The translations under genes were made by a program, and so were the position numbers. Of a DNA stretch of 64,000 nucleotides, positions 23,966 through 34,113 are shown piece after piece. The notes beneath the pieces are model-generated. The model was not told where the DNA came from. It ran no database searches and was given only the letters and a program-made list of their open reading frames with translations. Position 1 is the stretch's first letter. Every line of letters starts with the position of its first letter. The DNA comes from Scleromitrula shiraiana (Eukaryota; Ascomycota; Leotiomycetes; Helotiales; Sclerotiniaceae): assembly GCA_028455995.1 (NCBI GenBank), contig JABELC010000009.1, positions 868,001 through 932,000 of the forward strand, in the 5' to 3' direction.

Positions 23966-25296
23966 GCATAGGATAGTATTCCGGAAGAAATCCTTGTCTG
24001 GTGAACGTAAAGATGATTTATTCATTTTGCAATTTTCAGTTAGGTTGAATGCTACTGCTTTCTCTGTATAATTTCTTGTCGATATCAATTTATGCTTTAC
24101 ACAAATATATGCCTTGCTGGCTACCTTAATATCCAATGATCATAAGTATAGATTTTGGTATGAGAATCATGCTTCGAGATGAAGTCTACCCATGTATTCC
24201 AGGGATGACACACTTGTACTTAGTACAAAGTATGTACGAGATTTTGAGCAAGCAAGACTCCACCACGGTATAATAATGTGGTCTATATGTTATGAGGTAC
24301 ATGTTAGGGGTCAATGCACCAATCATTAGTTCTCTATTGTTGGTCACCAACAGTTATGTACTGCCCGTGATATTGAAAATAGTGTGCTGGACTCGCCACC
24401 AACAGTTCTAATCAGATTGAAAATGCAGGCTTGCATATGTGAAGTTGACATACAATGCTGCGTAATAACAATCCTTCACACGTAGAGAGTGCCATCGGTA
24501 GGAGCAAAGGGTTTCTTTTCTATCGAAAGAGTATAGATTTGTAACGAGAATATGAAATAGAATGCAGTGTCGAGGCTAGGACGGGCGGACCCCAGAGTAC
24601 TATTCGAAGGGGAGACGATATGATTAGAGGGGTTCGAACAGCTTGATCAAAGTTGTATTCATGGTGTAACAGGCCTTTCCTTTGTTCGCAGAACTTGATA
24701 GGACATGATTATTTGGTTGATTGTGCCACTGATCTTATGCGTTGTAGTAGTGAGCATGTCACACAAAAAGGAGCATAGTCAAGAACGTGTTGATTGATCT
24801 ATCTAGAGGGGGAGCGAAGCTCCCTCTATATATACTACTATATGACGCTAAGGGTGCGGAGCACCCTAAGTCATATCCTGTCGATCACCTGATCTATTCT
24901 TTTGTGACAGTGCACTGATAGGCAGTGGAAGTGGATAGTATTTCAAAGTACTATCCTATGGGAAATAGCTGATAGATAGATTAGTGCTCTGCTAGAATCA
25001 AAATACCATATTAAAGTTGTTTTAAAACCGGGCCAGTAACCACAGTCCCATTCTTGTTCATTCCAAACAAAAAGGTCAAGTGTTTCAATCCTGCTATCTT
25101 GCAAGAAGTAAAACATCAAGGAATTCCAAAATGATTACATGCTTAAAACCGAAAAGAAAATCACTCATGAGTACTGTGTAGATGCCAAGAGCCAATGCTC
25201 CAGATGCAAGCCATATGTGGCGCGTATGTATTGCGGTGGCTTGTTTCTGAGTGCACGGACTAGGTAGTAGGTAGATATTCATAATGTTGGTAATAT
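23966..25296. other. Intergenic with hairpin cluster
   Basis: No supported gene. The part from 24.78 to 24.96 kb holds three hairpins (annotated separately). The rest shows no recognised relic. TSD of the next element ends at 25299. Confidence 0.4.
24804..24956. repeat. Three-hairpin cluster resembling mitochondrial DNA
   Basis: Within 150 bp there are three inverted repeats. At 24804-24829, TAGAGGG and GAGC flank a GAA loop with the complement GCTCCCTCTA. At 24843-24872, GGGTGC-GGA-GCACCC sits inside a longer imperfect stem. At 24933-24956, GGATAGTA and TACTATCC flank an 8-nt loop. GC-rich hairpins set in A/T-rich sequence are common in fungal mitochondrial intergenic DNA and introns, so this may be a nuclear copy of mtDNA. 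It could equally be a small mobile hairpin element. Confidence 0.4.
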
Positions 25297-25299
25297 TAT

Positions 25300-26143
25300 C
25301 CCTACGGTATCACGTATTCAGGGAGCGAACCTGAATAGAATTCAATGACTTCTTTAAATGAACTTTAGAAAATCGGCTATTTTAATGCCTAGATACATTA
25401 AAATTTTAAACATCGATATATTAAACTTGCAATTAATTAAAAATTGAATTTCATATAGTGTAAAGTAATCAAGTTTAAACTTAAAGATAAACTTCGATTA
25501 AAATTTATTGTTTAATTTGAAGCTATATTTAAAATGGCTTTATTATTAATCTCATATTATAAAATTATATAACTTTTTAATAAATTTTTATTAGTTAAAA
25601 ATTTATTTAACTTTTTATTAATTTGATCTAATCTATATAAATATAGTCTTAGATTATAAAACTTTAATTATTTTTAGTTAATTTCAATTTTATTTTTTAT
25701 AAATTAATAATTTTATTAAAATATAGATGATTTTTTATAGAATTTGAAGGTATATTTATATTATTTTTTTATATATACTAGTATTAGTTTGAATATATTA
25801 ATAATAAAAAGAATGCAGAGTTGATTTTAATATATTAATTAAATTAAAAAATAATGAAGTATATCAATTATTAATATAATTTGAAAATAAAAATATGTTA
25901 ATTTTATATATAAATATAAATAAAAATATATTAATCTTATATACAAATTTTATATTAATTTGATTTTATATAATTATTTAAAATAAACTCAAAAATTAAT
26001 CAAAAATTTAAATTAAATTTGTATTAGTAAAAGATTATTTTTTGAAAATCAATTTATAGTGTAATTGAAATTTTAATTATAGTGCGAAAATTTCCTTTTT
26101 TGAATGGTATTCAAGAAATCCCTGAATAGGTGATACCGTAGGG
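25300..26143. mobile_element. A/T-rich TIR element (MITE or RIP-ruined DNA transposon)
   Basis: The ends are 25-bp inverted repeats with one mismatch: left 25300-25324 beginning CCCTACGGTATCAC and right 26119-26143 ending GTGATACCGTAGGG. Similarity continues weakly further in (GAATA...ATTCAA). The element is flanked by TAT on both sides (25297-25299 and 26144-26146), a likely 3-bp target duplication. The 794-bp interior is almost all A/T with no open frame longer than a few dozen codons. This fits a non-autonomous MITE, or a deletion copy of a DNA transposon hit by RIP. Superfamily not determined. Confidence 0.75.
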
Positions 26144-26146
26144 TAT

Positions 26147-26700
26147 GGTAAGTTTGAAATTTCGTAGGAACAATATTACTTACTTCTTTCAATAATTTTT
26201 AGGAACTTCCTAGGTCCGCTAGGCTTATCATATTTACAGGTCTGTTTGCTCATGCAACGGAGATTGAGTACATCAGTAACGATAGAAAAACTCCGCTCGC
26301 AGATCATCTGCTCCTGTTGACTCCACGCCCCTTCAGTCGATAGACATGGTAAGCCTCGAGATATGAATCTTGTCAGAGAGCATTGTTTGTTCTGAGGCCT
26401 GTGACTTCCTCTCTACTTATTCACCCTGGTGGTTACGTAAGACCGTACTTTCGATCTAACTCCTCATCGTATTTAATTTGTGGTTATTGGGGAGTAACAA
26501 GCCTGCTCCAACGTCATCGGCATTATGTGATTTGTGTTGAAAGAGCAAGTTTGCTATTCATCAGCATCAATATGATTCAATTTCGTCAAGGAAATTGAAG
26601 GCTCATTTGATCTATATAAAGGGATGTAAAGGTATACTTTCAGTCTGTTAACTTCTTCTCCATCTCCAATTCAAAGCATTCGGTGAATCCGTTCATTAAT
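26147..26700. other. Promoter region of the lipase gene
   Basis: About 550 bp between the TIR element and the lipase ATG. A TATATAAAG box-like sequence lies near 26613-26621, roughly 80 bp before the ATG, so it is a plausible TATA element. No gene seen. Confidence 0.4.
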
Positions 26701-27987
26701 ATGCCTTCTCTTTTACATGTCCTGCTCACCTCGAGCGCGTTTCTTGTTGCAAGCTCAGCATTTCCTACAACTTCCTCATCGTTCCCAGTTCCTCCTTCCC
26801 AGGACTCGTGGTATACCGCCCCACAAGATTATGTAGCCACTGCTCCCGGAACCGTTTTGCGTTTCCGTTCAGCCCCAGGAAATTTGACTTCAGTATTTGT
26901 GAATTGTTCCGCCGCTTACAACATTCTTTATCGTACTACAAACAGTCTTTACCAGCCATCATGGGCCGTCACAACGTTATTCATACCTCTTCCTACCATT
27001 GACACCACAAGCAACAACAGTACTAGTACTAGTGCACTTCTTTCATATCAAATACCATACAATAGTGCTTCTGTTGACGCTTCTCCGTCTTATGCACTTT
27101 ATTCCGAAGGGTCAGGCTTCTCTGATATTCCCGAGGCGCTTGGCCTTGGATGGTTCGTCAATGTTCCTGACTTCGAAGGCCCTCTTGCCTCATTCGCCGC
27201 AGGAGTTGAAGAAGGTCATGCGACACTTGATTCGGTACGAGCCGTATTGTCACTGTCATCACAGATAGGTCTTTCACCTGATACTCGTTATGCCTTATGG
27301 GGCTACTCAGGAGGATCAATCGCCAGTGAATTTGCCGCTGAATTGCAAGTTCAATACGCACCTGAATTGAATTTTAGTGGCATAGCCATTGGGGGTATGC
27401 CCACTAATGCTTCGACTCTCTTGACCAAGATCAATGGTTCAATTTGGGCGGGTTTGATACCTTCCCTTTTGTTAGGAATTACTCAACAGTACCCAGATGC
27501 GAGAGCCTATATGCTCAGTAGACTCAAAATAAGTGGACCATACAACTCAACTACATTTCTATTGGCAGAAAATATGACTTACGCCGATGCCCATGAGTTT
27601 TACGCCAATCAAAGTATTTATAACTATTTCATCAATGGATCTGCAGACGTACAAGCACCAGTCATGCAACACATGTTCGATCGCGAAGTCAACATGGGAT
27701 ATCATGGTGTACCGGAAATGCCTATGTTGATGTACAAGGCGATAGCAGATGAACTTTCACCTATTGCAGATATTGACGCGCTTGTTGAAAGATACTGCGG
27801 TGTTGGTGCTAATATTCTCTACCAACGAAACACCATTGGCGGACATCTAGCGGAGGATTATAATGGAGACGCGACAGCATTTGAATGGCTGAGCACAGTG
27901 TTTGATGGGACTTATGCGAGTAAATACAAAGTTGAAGGATGTACTATTCAAGATGTAGCTTTGAATGTGACATCCTCACCTCTGTAA
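26701..27987 (+). CDS. Secreted lipase, LIP-type secretory family
   Basis: Single exon, 428 residues, starting MPSLLHVLLTSSAFLVASS: a signal peptide cleaved around residue 20. An in-frame GTG further upstream is not needed. The sequence follows the secretory lipase family (Candida LIP / fungal LipA-type alpha/beta hydrolases). The mature N-terminus has DSWYTAPQDYVATAPGTVLR, a TLFIPLP strand and IPYNSASVDASPSY. The nucleophile elbow is GYSGGS (Ser203), the acid is in ADELSP (Asp350), and the histidine is in GGHLAED (His382). Several N-x-S/T sites (NSTS, NCSA, NGS, NMT) predict glycosylation. Paired cysteines (NCSA, RYCGVG, EGCTIQ) fit secretion. It should hydrolyse triacylglycerols or related esters outside the cell. 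Intact and probably functional. Confidence 0.88.
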   Translation: MPSLLHVLLTSSAFLVASSAFPTTSSSFPVPPSQDSWYTAPQDYVATAPGTVLRFRSAPGNLTSVFVNCSAAYNILYRTTNSLYQPSWAVTTLFIPLPTIDTTSNNSTSTSALLSYQIPYNSASVDASPSYALYSEGSGFSDIPEALGLGWFVNVPDFEGPLASFAAGVEEGHATLDSVRAVLSLSSQIGLSPDTRYALWGYSGGSIASEFAAELQVQYAPELNFSGIAIGGMPTNASTLLTKINGSIWAGLIPSLLLGITQQYPDARAYMLSRLKISGPYNSTTFLLAENMTYADAHEFYANQSIYNYFINGSADVQAPVMQHMFDREVNMGYHGVPEMPMLMYKAIADELSPIADIDALVERYCGVGANILYQRNTIGGHLAEDYNGDATAFEWLSTVFDGTYASKYKVEGCTIQDVALNVTSSPL

Positions 27988-28517
27988 AGCGCAAATATCC
28001 TTAAGGTTTTGATTTTGGAACTGAAGTTTCATAGGTCACATGAAGCTCGGCGTGGATATATATGTGGTGTTTAAATAGGAATGGGAAGGGCTACAGGTGG
28101 AAGTCTGCCATTGTTGAACATCATTTCAAGAAATCAACCTGTATCTTTATGTAAATATCTTGAAGCAGTTTCTCTCCTCATTCATTACTCAATCATTCGA
28201 AGGTTTTTAGACAGTACAGTTCAAGATAAAACTATTGGATTGTTGTGTAGTAATACCAAACCAAAAGTTCATGAAGCAATTTCTTTGTCTTGATTGTTGC
28301 CTTTACTATTTTCTTTCTCACTGAGTTGAGCAGTCATTGTATTGCTTTATCTGTTAACCGCTTGCGGCTTCTTTCAAAACTCTAAGCATGGACTTGAAAG
28401 ATCTTTATTGTCAGTAAACGACCTAGAAGCTCTTGTATTTTCCTTAACAAGTCATTCGGGTAGTTATTATAATATCAAAAACAATATTACAACTGTGTAC
28501 TTCCCTCTGCTTGCAAT
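27988..28517. other. Intergenic between lipase and pseudokinase
   Basis: About 530 bp containing the lipase 3' flank and the upstream region of the kinase-like gene. A 70-codon plus frame from 28081 has no homology I recognise and is treated as chance. Confidence 0.4.
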
Positions 28518-30256
28518 ATGGCCAATTCTAAAGATCCTATATTTGTTGACGAGGGTGAGCTTCAGTTGTGGTCACTCAGCGAGGTGAATTGGGATGAAGA
28601 GAATCGCCTTGGAAATCAATGGGAATTCGAACGTCAAATATCTAGTAGGAGAAAGCACAATGCGGCAATTACTTTATGGAGTTTCCGAGGACCCCCACCA
28701 CCACATGTAGTACAAGTGGTAGTAAAAGTCTTTCCTAACGATGCGAAAAGTCGCCGGCGGGGTGGGTTTCCAAAGGGTTATAATGGATTGCGCGGAGAGG
28801 GCGCGTTTTTGCGTTTAATTTCCTCAGAAGTGGATACTGAACATATAGTCAAGATGTTTGGTCCATCGAGAAGAGATAACGAAGGTCGACGCATATTATT
28901 CTTGGAGTATGCCATAGGCGGAGGTAATAGAGCGCATAGCTTGAATGAGATAATTAGTTCCCGTTCTACTTACCCAAGGATGTTAGAAGGAGATATCTGG
29001 CAAATTTTTCTGCAATTCTCCAAAATGATCAACGTACTGGACGGGGGCAATGAGGATGCTAATCAGCCGAGGTGGGATCGGCCGGTGGAGATCTGTCACT
29101 ATAGGATCAAGCCCCAACATAGTAAGTTTGAAGTTTTTGAATCGGCGGAACGGTCATTAATCTGATCTTTAGTTCTGATTTTCAGGAGAAAGACTGCAAA
29201 TGATCGTGTTCCGATCCTCAAGGTATATATGAACAATGTAGGCAATTAAGTATTTGATTAGTAACAAATATTTAGCTCTCCAATTTTTCACAGGCACTTG
29301 AAGTGCCCAGGCTGGAAGATCAAAATGACGATAAATGGCCGGAGGTGATAGCTGGAGGAGGATCTCCAGTAAGTTGCATCTTGAATATTCAGACTGAACT
29401 GGTTTGTTAATTTGACTACTTTTTACAGGAAGAAACATTTCCAGACCTTATCCAGCATCCACGCAGGGGAACAGTCTCGAATATATATGCATTTGGAGTC
29501 ATTATTCTACATTTAATGTTCAATAGCCCCAAAGATTTGCAGGCAGCCCATCGCCAGAGAGCTGAATTAACGGAACCTGCAGCACGTGAATCATATGGCG
29601 ATATAGCACGGCTCCTTCCTTTTTCTCTACGCCTTCAAGCTTTGGTTGATCTATGTCTGAGTCGCGAACCACTGCGAAGACCCCAACCCATAGAACTCCA
29701 ACAGCTCGTCGAAGAAGGTGCTGCAAACGTACGAGTAGGGCCCAATGCACTGCTCCATCCATTTTTCCGAAGAACACAAGATGATGAATTGGGAGATCCC
29801 ACAAATCCACCAGCTGAATGGATATCCGATGTCCCTCAGGAATCACCAAGCCTCCCCACCCCATCCTCAGTCGCTGATCCCAAAACGCCTGATTCCCCCG
29901 CACCACCACCAAAAGCCACACATCCTACCTCTTGGACACGCATCAATCCCCCCTCCCCCAAGCGCCAGCACCGCAACACCCGCCCACCCGACGGCATCCT
30001 CAAAGACACTGCCCGCACACGAATCTGGCATATCCCCCGACGCTACCGGGGCGGACCAGGCACAATACAGCGGGGAATAACACTAATGAAGTATTTTGAG
30101 GGAACACCGCCGGAACGAAAGAGGTTGACCGATCCGATTTATTATCGCATGTTGGAGGCCGGGGCGGATCCGAGGACTTGGGATCCGGAGCTGGAGATGC
30201 CGCCGGTGGATACGGATTTGGAGAGTTTACCGGCGGATGCGGTGGAGGGGGAGTGA
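28518..30256 (+). CDS. Protein-kinase-fold pseudokinase with Pro-rich tail
   Basis: Four exons, 28518-29121, 29173-29222, 29276-29368 and 29429-30256, give 524 residues. The kinase fold is visible: VVQVVVKVF supplies the ATP-lysine (Lys70), ILFLEYAIGGGNR is the hinge, and HYRIKPQHILIF (from 194) sits where HRDxKxxN should be. ILKLSNFSQA replaces the DFG with Asn-Phe-Ser (221-223), SPEE stands for APE, and NIYAFGVIILHLM is the helix-F block. Catalytic Asp, metal-binding Asn and DFG Asp are all changed (Arg196, His201, Asn221), so phosphotransfer is unlikely although the lysine remains. The last 200 residues are Pro/Ser/Thr-rich with a conserved-looking C-terminus (DPIYYRMLEAGADPRTWDPE). Both short-intron junctions were chosen to restore these motifs. 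Likely a scaffold or regulator; partner unknown. Confidence 0.75.
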
Positions 30257-30704
30257 AGGGGGAGTGGGGAGTGGGGAGTGGGGAGTGGGTTTGGTGGTCT
30301 GATGGGACGCGATGGGAGAGGGGATTATTACTTAGAAATCTCGTAGAAGGGTTTATTTTAAGCTAGGAATATTTGGAATATCGGTTTCAAAATTTGAGCA
30401 ACGTAACCGTTGAATAAATGAATCATGATTTCAGAACCTAAACTTGTTGGGAATTAGTTTCGCGAATTTGAGATGTGTAACAATTAGATTATGTGTATTG
30501 TGGATCTAGTTTTAGGTGGTCTAGAGGTTGAGATTCGAAGGCTCAAGATGTGGAACAATTAGATATTCATTCTGATTTCCAGTCCGAGAATATTCAAAAA
30601 CTAGGTTCAAAATTCACAAGCACACAGCATTTTAACAGATCATGGTTTTACATTAACAGATATTGATTAATTTCGTAGCATACAAAATGTGTGTTCTACT
30701 CCAA
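30257..30704. other. Convergent intergenic region
   Basis: About 450 bp between the 3' ends of the pseudokinase (plus) and CofD-like (minus) genes. GTGGGGAGT-type G-rich repeats occur just after the stop (30260-30295). Nothing else. Confidence 0.4.
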
Positions 30705-32361
30705 TTAACCAAGAAAAGTGTTTCTCCTCCCCTTATCACCATTTCCTCCCCTTCCTCCCAGAATAGCTTCTAACGCCTGTCCCAAACCCACTTCATCATA
30801 CAGCATTCCCGCACTACTACTTGGATCTGGAATATTTACCTTCATAGTTTCATCTATGCCCCCACCTATATTCTCACCCTCTACATGTACCTCCTCCCCA
30901 CTAGAAGATGCCATAGCCCCTGCTGGCTGAGCTCTCCTCCCATAAGCTCTCACAGTTTCAATACCCAATCTCTTCAATTCCTTCCTATCTACAACCGGTG
31001 TTCCAGGTCCCTCCAAAAACACTACATGTGTAACATACTTCCTCCATTCCGTTTCCACTACTCCCTCACTATCACCTATACTCTCATTGCCACAACAACC
31101 CCTCACAATTGCGGCGATAAAATCCTTCGCCGTATAAGCAGGGGTTTCTCGATCCAGACACCCGTTTAGTATCAGTACTTTGAATCTAATACTTGCATCT
31201 GCGATTGCTGGCCCGACGTTTCGGAGAATGAGACAGGGGAGGATGGATGTGTAGAGGGAGCCGATACTGTAGATAACGCAGCTTGCGTCTCCTAGTGCTT
31301 CTACCACTTTTGTATTGGGTCTCGGTCTTATCTCTTGTCCGTATGGATTGATATACCAGATTCTATCGATTGGACTTGTTAAATCTTCCGTGTGTTCTTT
31401 ATGGAAATCTATATTTTGTTTGCGTAAGGTTGGTAATGATCCGGGAAGATTTGCATCTTCAACTTTATCATGTTCGAGAAGATCATGCGAGATCCTCCTG
31501 TTCCGTGTTCTTGGACTTACTGGTTCCGTGGGTACGGATGATGGGGCGATGGGATGGGAAATGTTGTTTTGCCCTACTATAATTGTACCATCCCTTAGGC
31601 CTGCGGATATGTGATACGAGAAATTACTGTTAATCACAGGAATTACTTCCACATTATCTTTCACGCCCGTGATACTACTTAGAAGGTAAATAGCAGCCTC
31701 GAAAGATCCGATGAAGATTCTTGCACCGGTTAGAAACAAGTTGCCAACAGAGGCTGATTGGAAATTAAAGACGGAGGTTGGACGGGCTCGTTTAACAATT
31801 TCGAGGTTTATGGTGTTGAGGAATGAACGAATTAGTTCGCGTTTGGGAGATGTGATGTGTTTCCAAAGAGGATGATGACCCTCAACTATTGCAAGCCATT
31901 CGTGACGAGCTTCTTCGGGTGAGGAATCTAAACGGTGATTGAAGAATGCCTTGAGAGCGGACTTTTCGCTATTGGATCCGGTTGGATCTTCGGGGATGAG
32001 ACGGACAAGACGACCTGGGTATTGTGTCAGGTGATGGTTGGGAACAGCTTCATGAGAAGAGTAAAGACACTTGTCTTGTTATCCAAAGAAGAGGAGATAA
32101 AAACTAATCTAGGATTTCTTACTCCTGACATCTCCTATTCCCGGTCCTCCAAATACACGGATGAGCTCTGAAGAGGAACCTCCATTGTCACTGATAGGTA
32201 TTATGCTAGCAACATATTAGTATTGACCTTATTCAAAGACCCGCCAAATCAACTTACTAGCTTAATGAACACCCCTTATCCTCGGCGACTTTCCCAAACA
32301 CATCCACCAGATTATTTGCAGCACTGCCGCCTGAGAAGACCACGATATGACGACGATTCAT
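30705..32361 (-). CDS. CofD-like (UPF0052) protein
   Basis: Three exons, 32361-32258, 32205-32123 and 32014-30705, give 498 residues. The N-terminus HIVVFSGGSAANNLVDVF is the Gly-rich nucleotide/F420-precursor binding loop of the CofD/UPF0052 fold. It is followed by the conserved IIPISDNGGSSSELIRVFGG, GIGDVRSRLVRLIP, ALKAFFNHRL, FQSASVGNLFLTGARIFIGS, then ALGDASCVIYSIGSLYTSILP and VFLEGPGTPVVDRKELKRLGIE. Bacterial relatives include 2-phospho-L-lactate transferase (cofactor F420) and YvcK/GlmS-regulating proteins. Fungi are not known to make F420, so the fungal role is uncertain. The acidic/basic insert (about 210-270) and Ser-rich C-terminus are lineage-specific. A microsatellite lies beyond the upstream side. 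Confidence 0.85.
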
Positions 32362-33518
32362 GATTGAGCGATTGAGATGAAATTACAATTTGTCGACAAC
32401 AGAACTATCATTTTTGCTCATACATATTGTTTTGTGGGATATTAGGTGAGTAATAGGATGTTATGGACAGATTTATGGACACGTTGTGGTTCATTAATGA
32501 TGATGAGGAGGGGGATGAAGGGTTCGTATTAGATCTTGGATTTGGCAAGAGCGGCACTGAGATGTACTATTTGAGTAGGCGGTAAGAGCAACTTGGACAA
32601 TACAATCAATCACAGGCCAAATTTCAATGGAGGACATTCGATGTTTATTATTTCTCGAGAAAAAGCGTTAGAAGATGATTGGTAAGGGTTTACGATATCT
32701 CAATTGAATTATTGATATGTAGAGGCAGTTTGGTAGTTCTACGTGATATATATATATATATAATATATATATGAAGTGTCGCGCTGTGAAGAACCACCAG
32801 GACCTAAACGCTCCTATTTCGTAAACTCATCCATATACGAGTAATATTCGCTGCCAAACCAACACGAAGACGTGGTAGATGATAATAAATAAATACTGAA
32901 AGGGGGGATGAGGAGAGGATACATATTAATTAATATCGTAAGAATGAGACGATAAAATAGGAGAAGGGATGAAGCTAAGAATATGGATATAGAGGGGAGG
33001 GAAATTACAGATGCGGTATTTCTTGAAGTTTTTTACTCTCCTGAATTCATCAAAATTTCAAAAATGTTTCAAGTACGGAAGTACGGACTATATATAAACT
33101 ATCGCGCCCAGGTATGTTTTGTATGGAGGAATTTATTAATAAATTAACCTTATTATCTCCATTATTGTTCTATTGTTGTATCTATAATTAATAAATAAAT
33201 AATTTAACTAATAAATAATTGTATTTACTTGTATGAACTATATGAATTGATACAAAAGAAACTACTCTTTAAGTAATAATAAGTAATAATAATAAATAAT
33301 AATAAATAATAATAAATAATAATAAATAATAATAAATAATAATAAATAATAATAATAATAATAAATAATAATAAATAATAATAAATAATAATAAATAATA
33401 ATAAATAATAATAAATAATAATAAATAATAATAAATAATAATAAATAATAATAAATAATAATAAATAATAATAAATAATAATAAATAATAATAAATAATA
33501 ATAAATAATAATAAAATA

Positions 33519-33614
<96 letters not shown>

Positions 33615-34113
33615 TTATCAATAATTATCAAAAATTCAGACTATCCTATCTATTACTACTATCGATTACTAGCCCTGTAGTTAACGGTTATAACCTTTTG
33701 AAAGGTTAAGCTTTTTCTTATTAGTTCTACCGTACACCTACCGTACCGTACCGTACCCGTACTGTACTATACTATAGCATCAACCAGACACTTGAATGAA
33801 TTATTACTAGGCTACTACCCCCCTCTCCCCTCCCCCAAAACGGCATACTCGGTTTCTCCTCCAATCTTTAAATCTCCAATTACTCGAGTAGACAGATTTG
33901 AACTCATTTGGTCCAATTCTCCACACAGAACGAACCTCATTTATTTTCTTTCTCTATATTCCTCAATAATGAAATAGTACGAATGGACTTTCTCTTCTTA
34001 TTAATACCAGAATCTCTTTGTTAGAGGTCTTTTGATCCTTTCCTTTTTTTTATTCATTGCTTGTTGACGAATACAATGCGAATGGCGGTTTGCGATTCAC
34101 GATTAATTTGGTC
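32362..34113. other. Divergent intergenic region with microsatellite
   Basis: About 1.75 kb between the CofD-like gene (minus) and the FMP27 gene (plus), presumably carrying both promoters. It includes a TATATA run near 32748-32770, the AAT microsatellite at 33274-33614, and a CCGTACCGTACCGTACC repeat near 33740. No gene. Confidence 0.45.
33274..33614. repeat. AAT/AATAATAAAT microsatellite
   Basis: About 340 bp made of AATAATAAAT units followed by a pure ATA/AAT run. Long open frames in it (poly-Tyr, poly-Leu/Ile) are artefacts of the repeat. Confidence 0.95.

Noticed and set aside
24800..24880. CRISPR-like or tRNA explanation of the hairpins
   Set aside because: No repeated spacer pattern and no cloverleaf; fungal nuclear DNA does not carry CRISPR arrays.
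33262..33631. Long poly-Tyr and poly-Leu/Ile frames
   Set aside because: They are translations of the AAT microsatellite, not genes.
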